Assembly: GCA_964036045.1 (NCBI GenBank)
Contig: OZ038382.1
Location: 87,529,795 to 87,593,794, forward strand
Origin: Eutreptiella sp. 'Long Island Sound 2002'
Lineage: Eukaryota; Euglenozoa; Euglenophyceae; Eutreptiales; Eutreptiaceae
Reading direction: 5' to 3'
DNA length: 64,000 nucleotides
Positions 58,267 to 64,000 of this stretch are shown here, in pieces (position 1 is the first letter of the stretch; each line of letters begins with the position of its first letter). The notes under the pieces were generated by a model that was not told where the DNA came from, searched no databases, and saw only the letters and a program-made list of their open reading frames with translations. The translations under genes and the position numbers were made by a program.

Positions 58267-59905
58267 TCAGTCCCTAGCTTTAGTCTTGGAGGCAAGCTTC
58301 TCAGCGAGCCTCAGCAACTCACCAAGGGTGTTCTGCGACAAGTAGTCTACCAGTACTGAGTTTAGGCGTCCCTCAGGTAGAGCAAACGCTGAGAAGGGCT
58401 CCCAGGTGGCCTCTTCGACTCCAAACCCTTCCCGGAGGGTGAGGAAGCGCCAACCCTGACGATAGCCGTGGCGTAGGACAGACTTCACCAGGTAGAAGCC
58501 CTCCTTAGCCATCTCCTCGGCGTTCATGTCGGAGAGGTTCCCTTCAACTTCCATAGGGCTGGCAGCCCCTTGTAGGTCTAGGGCGGTGATTTCCTCATCG
58601 TTCAGCTCTGACTCCTCCCCACAGAGGTCTTCCGGATCATAGTAGCACTTCAGGTGTTGAGCAGCGCACACCAGGGTCCCCCCTAGGCGGGGAGAACACC
58701 GCACGGTTATAAGGTGTCCATCCACAGATAGAATCTTGTAGGGCCTGAAGTATGGGTCATTGCTGGTAGAGCGTGGCCAGGCAGGTAGGCGACTGTGGTG
58801 CACCAGCACCCAGTCCCCTATTTGGTAGGTGGCAGGTACTCGGTGCTTCTCCTTCTTGTTCCACTGACGCTCCCGCACTCTCTGGAGCATAGCCTTGGCC
58901 TTGTCCACCTTCGCTTGTTGCTCTTGGCCCCACTCACCCACGGAAGAATGGGTGTTTTCTGGATAGGGAGCATGTAGGAACCACGCCAGGCACCCTAGGA
59001 ATAGCTCATGGGGCGAGTAGCCAGTCGCCGAACTCTCTTCGGAGTTCATCATCAAGGATATCACGGGGAGTAGTCTCACCCAGTCTCTGGTGCGTTCAGT
59101 TTTGCACCATATCCTTACATTCTCCTTGAGGACACGAATCTGTCACTCACCTAGGGGGTTCCTCGTGTGAGAGTAGGGGATCCCCGCAGACACATGGACA
59201 TTGAGGGATCTCAGGACCCTCTTGTACCAGCCGGTATCTGAGCGTATTCGTACGTCCTCATCGGAGTTGATCTCTTTTGGCGCCCAATAGACACAAAACC
59301 ACTCCTCCAGGAGTATCTTGATAGTCTCCTCCCCGGTAATGTGCTTGGTACATGGGAACACCCTGGTAAACCTGGTCAACCCACAGGTTACCACGAGGGC
59401 AGTGTTTGGCATCTCCGTGTAGTCCACGTAGAGAACACTGTTGGCACATTGAGGGATGGGCTGGGTCGAGTAGAGACCCCTGTTCCTGATATCCCCCGGT
59501 TTGCAGGACCTACACGGGCACTTGTCCACAATAGGCTGGAGGGTCTTCCGCAGTTGGTCATTAGTCCACGTAGTGGGGAACCACTGCTTAAATAACCTCA
59601 GGGTACGGTCAGCACCCACATGACCGCTGGACTCATGGGTCCACTTCAGCAGCGCTGGGACTCCGTCACTGGGTACCACGATGCGGTCCTCGTGCAAGAG
59701 GTAGCTCTTGTCCCTCTTCCACTGTTCTTAGTTGACCAGGAGGGGTTCAAGCCGTTTCTCCAGGCGCTTGTAGATATCCCCAACCTCCTTCAGGTACTCT
59801 GCTTGTTGGTGTCCATCTGGGGGGTGTATCATAGTCATGTTGAGGTCCAAGTGCACGTCCATACGGGTGAACGCCTCCTTAGCCAGCGCTTCACCTTAGG
59901 TCTTC
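58267..59905 (-). pseudogene. Ty3/gypsy integrase with chromodomain-like C terminus
   Basis: One frame from about 59900 to the TGA at 58267, with a TAA near 59730 and a TGA at 59143-59145. Zinc-binding module: HESSGHVGADRT and CPCRSCKPGD (about 59625-59500). Catalytic core: Asp in LYVDYTEMPN (about 59420), Asp in RIRSDTGWYK and Glu in RNPLGE next to the TGA (the codon there fits Arg, CGA to TGA). The C-terminal domain has GDWVLVHHSRLPAWPRS (about 58820). The last ~90 residues (MNAEEMAKEGFYLVKS, YRQGWRFLTLREGFG, EEATWEPFSAF) have chromodomain-like spacing. Insertion of the cDNA into chromatin is the expected role. The copy is non-functional. Confidence 0.8.
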
Positions 59906-61226
59906 GTCGTAGGATGGACGGCATCTTGTTCATCAGCTCTTGAAAAAGAGCAGGTGCGTTGGCCACGCCAAAGGGCATGATGACCTTCCACTTGAACACC
60001 CTCCCCTGAGGGGTGATGAAGGCGAGTAGTTCCTGGGCGTTAGGCGTCAGGTCCACTTGCCAAAATCCACTTCTCTTGTCCATCTTGGTCTTGTGGCAAC
60101 AGGAAGATATCTTCTCAAGGGTAGACTCCATATTAGGAATGGACCCTGAGTGGTTCAGCGTTTTCTTGTTCAGCTCTCCACAGTCCACTGCCAGCCGTTT
60201 GGCTGTAGACCCAGGTTTAGCCACCAGTAAACAGGGGCTGCAGTGTTGGGAGTAGTCCCCATCCTTGTACTCCAAGCCTAGGCCAGCGTCGATACATTCT
60301 TGTATCTGTTGCTCAATCTTGTCGGCCTGCCCTTTAGGAGCCGGATAGGGTCTCCTCCGGAACTTGTGACCCACGAACTCGGGTTTCAGCTTGAGGTCAA
60401 TCTGTACCAGCTTGTCACATGAGACTGGGGGTGGTAGTTCCCCAAACACCTCCACATAGGTCCTTATAAGCTTCTGCACCCGCGGGTCCAATAGCTTGAT
60501 CTTGTCCTCCATGTCCTCGTCAGAGTGTAAGTTGTTTGCCCCCTGAGTAATAGACGTCGGGAGGTGATGCTCCACCGACTCTTCGCCCTTGGTAGTATCC
60601 TTCAACCCTTGGTAGGCATATAGTAGGTCTCGTTCAACCATCTCCGCTGGATGATGGCAACATAGGCGCGCTCGAGGGGGTTCACATACACATTCCTCCG
60701 AGAGGTCGTCCTCCTCTTGGGTCCTCACATGGGCACCCCAGACGCTCTTCATGAGCTTACGATCTACCTCCCCTTGTCAGGTGATGATCTTCTGTTCGAG
60801 GTCCTCCTTCAATTGGGATAGATATCCCATACGTCCTTGCTTCAGTGGCCATGAGCTGCGGGTAGGCTTAGCGTAGCATAGCTTTTTTGCCACCAACCTC
60901 CTCTTGCAGTCCACCTACTCCCTTAGCCTGGATCGAGGATCCAGCTCCTCGTCCGGGGGGACTTCCACCCTCGTGGAGAGTAGGGGTTTCAGTGGGGCGA
61001 CGTACTCGGCGTTCTCCACTTCCTCCACACATGTCTGCGAGAAGAAGGCGTCATGCTCAGTTTCATCATCTGAGTGGATAGAGCTGGGGAGCTCGGATAG
61101 TCCATACTCAGAGACTCCATCAGGAACAGGTACACAGCATGGAGAGTTGGGAGCATTGGTGTTAGTCACGACGTATTCATTTCCCCCCGGGTATAGTCTG
61201 AATAGCATCTTGAGGTCGTACTCCAT
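59905..61226 (-). pseudogene. Ty3/gypsy reverse transcriptase, N-terminal half only
   Basis: Same frame from 61226 to about 59905, with in-frame stops near 60915 and 60780. It starts with an acidic linker, then PVSCDKLVQIDLKLKPEF, RRRPYPAPKGQADKIEQQIQ, HCSPCLLVAKPGSTAKRLAV, DCGELNKKT, KMDKRSGFWQVDL and MPFGVANAPALFQELM: the RT blocks up to and including the first catalytic Asp (in KMDKRSGFWQ). The YxDD box that should follow within about 50 residues is absent. Beyond MPSILRRRPKV the frame passes into integrase-proximal sequence. An internal deletion is the simplest reading. Confidence 0.85.
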
Positions 61227-61670
61227 TTTTCAAATCGCCCAGGCTAAGTCCATCGCTTTCTCGTTGTATAGCCTGGACCAGAGTTGAGTCCAGGTCCTCC
61301 CAAGGGATGGAGGTAAGACCTCCGTCCCCCACACTGAGCATACTTCCCTATCCCGGTTTCCCGATGGGCGTCTTACGCCGCAGAGGCACGTATATGGCCT
61401 CATCAGGTAACCAAACAGAGCTGATAGTCAGCCTGTCCAGGAGGGTTCACCAGTACTGGTTGCCCCCATGGGCTCCCCAATCGGGGGAACACAGGACCAT
61501 ACAGGAATGTTCCAGGGCCACGTTGGTCAAGACGTTCCCCAGGTCACTGAACCTGGAATTTCCGTAGGTCATGCCGGAAGAGGGCCAGTAGAATTTGTAG
61601 CCACAGTTTTTCCCCTTGCTGCAGTAAAGGTCCAAGACATGTTGCTTGTCGCTGGCAAACAACTCCGGAG
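61227..61670 (-). pseudogene. Pol spacer between protease and RT
   Basis: Conserved-looking coding DNA of the same element with frame changes and stops (TGA 61447-61449, TAG 61348-61350). Visible blocks: GKNCGYKFYWPSSGMTYG, VLCSPDWGAHGGNQYW, LPDEAIYVPLRRKTPIGKPG and PWEDLDSTLVQAIQRES. The function of this spacer is unknown to me. The TAG lies between GKPG and GSML, a place where Trp fits. Confidence 0.55.
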
Positions 61671-62216
61671 TCAGTCTTCTCTGGAGTAACCCAACTCCTT
61701 CAGACCTTGGTCTAGGACTTCCCCAAATAGTTGATAGTCCTCGGTTTTGGACGCCGACATCATGTTCGAGGGCTCCTCCTTCGATACCCTCAGGTAGCTC
61801 GAGGTGTTCTCCGACTGCTCTAGTGGCACGGACTGTCTGCCATTGCCGTGGTCCACATAGAGGAGGTAGGGCGCTTGCAGCGTCAAGGAATGGAGCTGGG
61901 AGTGCTGCACGAAGAAGTCAGTCCCCAATACAAAGTCGAAGGCCTCAGTGTCCATCACATAGAACAGATGGGCGATAGTTCGACAGCCCATTGGTACCTC
62001 CAATTCACAGTCCCCGCAGCTGTGCACCACATGTCCATCCCCCATTCCTATAGCTGCGGTTGTCATGGTGTTCTTCAGGCTCCTACAACACTTTCCTGGC
62101 CCCTATAGATATGGTGGCTCCAGTATCCAAGTATCCAAGACCCCCAGGTATTCACGTCCCCCTAGTCGGATACGTACCCAGAACACCAGGTCCAGGGCCC
62201 CACCGGGGCGGCCCCG
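61671..62216 (-). pseudogene. Retroviral-type aspartic protease of Ty3/gypsy element
   Basis: Starts right after the gag stop with LVFWVRIRLGGREYLGVLDT, the strand and catalytic Asp of a retropepsin (expected DTGA). An 8-bp tandem duplication (gtatccaa twice, 62123-62138) falls exactly in the active-site codons and throws the frame. A compensating 1-bp change within about 35 bases restores it. The second half (FYVMDTEAFDFVLGTDFFVQ, then LTLQAPYLLYVDHGNG) has the hydrophobic-Gly-Asp (ILG-like, here VLGTDF) motif of the fold. It ends at TGA 61671. Confidence 0.7.
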
Positions 62217-63985
62217 TCAGAACTCCGCGGGACAGGTCACCTTGAACCCCTTGTTCCGCAATTTGCGGGCCATCCTCATGAAATGACTTCTCTTCTTAGC
62301 GTTGCCGTCATCACCACCTTCATGCTCAGGCTGGGCCCCTTGTTCTCGCTGGGCCTGAGTTTGCGAGCGTGTGGGAAGACCAGACTGCCCTCCAGAGGGC
62401 TCGGAGTTCCCACCTGGATTGTGGTTGGGGTTGCCTCCGTTCTTGTCCTGGTTCTTGTTGACCTTGTCTGGCTGGCGGTTAGCGCCTCCTCCTCGTCCAC
62501 CTTGCCTCTTGTCTTCTCCTTTTCCACGTCCTTTGAACTTGGTCTTGCCGCAGTCGTTGCCGTTGCCCTTGCCACCGCCCTTGCTAGGGCTTTTGCCAGG
62601 ATCCTCGCCCTTCAGGTTCGCCGACAGGCGCTGCTTGTGGTAGCACTCATCCTCGTAGTGCTTCCTCTTCCCACAGAAGGCACAGGTGATAGTACACCTG
62701 TAGTGATCCGGCATCTTAGCCTTGGAGCCAGTGTTGGTCTCCTGCTTCTTCTCTTGGACTACGAGGCAGTCTCGCTGCTCGCAGTCCCGGGCGTGCTGCA
62801 GGTGGACATGCTCATCTCTGACATCACACCAGAAGAGCTCCTTGACATTGTCCATGATACGGGCGTGCTTGGGGGTAGTCCCCTGTCCAGGTCTGGTACC
62901 TTTGCCATGGCTTCCAGAGCCTCCTCCTCCAGGACGGTAGGCGTTCAGGTGCTGGTTGCCTTCCTTCTCCAGCACCAGCTCCAAGAGTAGCATAGACAAT
63001 CCCTCGTAGTTGAGGGCTCTAGCCTTGCGCTCTGCCGTTGACCGACACTCGTCCCACAGCTCCCGAGGGAGCTTAGACACCAACCAGAAAAGCAGGTTGT
63101 CGCTGCTGTAGGAGCCGGGAGTCAATCGTCCAGCCCAGTGATCCAGGTCAGCCAGTAGCTCAGAGACCCTGACAGGTTTGAGATTGTTGGGCAGCACGGC
63201 CAGGTTCTGGATCGCGGCCCTGATGGAGAGGTTGGTTTCGTAGGTAGGGTACTGCCTCTACAAGGCAACCAACACGTCGGCAAAGGTAGCGGACTTAGTC
63301 ACGATCTGCTTGATCTGCTTCTCCAGGTCCTTGGTCTTGCAGCACTGCAGGAGCAGATCACACTTGACTTGCCCACTAGCATGGGTTTGGCTGGTCATCT
63401 GGATGAACCGGCCAAAATTCTCAGCGAACTCGCTGAGATCCTTGCCTGTGATCGCAGGCAAGTTCAGCACCATCCTGGGGGTGGCAATGGCCTTAGCCTC
63501 CTGAGACCTGCGTCCCTCAGGGCGCCTGGTCTTCCTCTTCTTCTTCTTCTTCCGCCAACTCGGGTTCTCGGGGTCCTGAGGGTCGTCGTCCTCGGAGGGC
63601 GAAGCAGAAGTCATGGACGGCGGCTCATCGTCAGAGGGGTCTCCGCCCAGGTCACTAGAGCCATAGGCCTCTAAGTCAACCATTGCCCTCAGGGCTGTCA
63701 GCCCCAGCCGGTCCAGCTCGGCTCTCGTGGAATTCCCCACGTGGCTGTAGGGAGGCTCGGCCGTTCTTGGGATGAAAGGGCTTCTCCCTATCACAGCAGG
63801 AGTCGGCATCGGTCGGCTCCTCAGGCTCCCTAGGGTGTTTGTCAACCCTGCCACCAGGGGGGTGGCCTGTACTCGGTGGGATGAAACTCCCACGATGGTA
63901 GGTGACACTTGGGGTGGAATCAGGGGCTCCAGTTTAGCCCGAATCTCTTGAGTGAGATCACCAACAATTTTGGAGGTGGCTCCAT
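62217..63985 (-). pseudogene. Ty3/gypsy gag with CCHC zinc knuckle
   Basis: One frame throughout, open from close to the right edge, with TAG at 63258-63260 and TGA at 62217-62219. N-terminal part: acidic and Lys-rich linker (SWRKKKKKRKTRRPEG). Then the capsid-like region RMVLNLPAITGKDLSEFAEN, FGRFIQMTSQTHASGQVKCD, LLADLDHWAGRLTPGSYSSD and LLFWLVSKLPRELWDECRST. A perfect CX2CX4HX4C knuckle (CAFCGKRKHYEDEC) lies at about 62684-62643, followed by a Gly/Lys/Asn-rich nucleic-acid-binding tail. Gag forms the particle and binds element RNA. No start codon is visible before the edge. Confidence 0.8.
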
Positions 63986-64000
63986 GAAGCGCCTAGTTTC

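Larger units (their letters stand above)
57110..64000 (-). mobile_element. Ty3/gypsy chromovirus, internally deleted
   Basis: Minus-strand order gag, zinc knuckle, aspartic protease, spacer, N-terminal RT, then integrase and chromodomain. The RT YxDD region, thumb and RNase H are missing because the reading jumps at about 59905 from the RT fingers/palm straight into pre-integrase sequence. This family differs from the element at 1-2033. The element runs off the right edge. Confidence 0.85.

Overview
This window is repeat-dominated nuclear DNA from a eukaryote. Its LTR retrotransposons carry chromodomains, it has a large apurinic-endonuclease LINE, a GC-rich satellite and tRNA-derived repeats. 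It has no operons, no ribosome-binding sites and no intact housekeeping gene. The element families and the GC mosaic fit a large-genome microalga; a dinoflagellate-like protist is my best guess, but no diagnostic sequence (for example a spliced leader or rRNA) is present, so the species is not named.

Layout. 1-2033: 3' end of a decayed Ty3/gypsy chromovirus (RNase H, integrase, chromodomain) on the plus strand, then non-coding DNA that probably includes its LTR. 4097-17077 and 29947-34492: two parts of one GC-rich satellite with a ~209-bp monomer (about 62 and 22 monomers), with higher-order structure. Between them, 17078-29932 holds a 12.9-kb non-LTR retrotransposon on the minus strand. It is bounded by a perfect 14-bp target-site duplication, and removing it restores the satellite monomer exactly. 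The LINE is 5'-truncated. It carries endonuclease, reverse transcriptase, RNase H and a CCHC finger in one frame broken only by stop codons. Unusually, a second long ORF lies downstream of the RT ORF, followed by a coding-like remnant and a (ACCT)n 3' tail. 34493-36070 is a GT/T-rich strand-asymmetric tract.

At about 36.07 kb the composition drops sharply to a more AT-balanced zone. 39211-42226 (minus) is a degenerate gag-like ORF of another retroelement. 43823-44438 (minus) is a Pro-rich/zinc-finger ORF with clusters of a palindromic motif on both sides. 44865-50515 is a non-coding LTR element (two 259-bp TG...CA repeats) whose interior is a 2.4-kb tandem duplication. 53-58 kb holds LTR-like repeats, tRNA-derived repeats, a small hairpin repeat and a chromovirus fragment. 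57.1-64 kb (minus) is a second Ty3/gypsy chromovirus (gag, protease, part of RT, integrase, chromodomain) that has lost the RT active site and RNase H by internal deletion and runs off the right edge.

No element looks autonomous today. The most striking shared feature is that premature stops in all the retroelements are almost all TGA or TAG, mostly where a Trp codon would fit, with few frameshifts in some of them.
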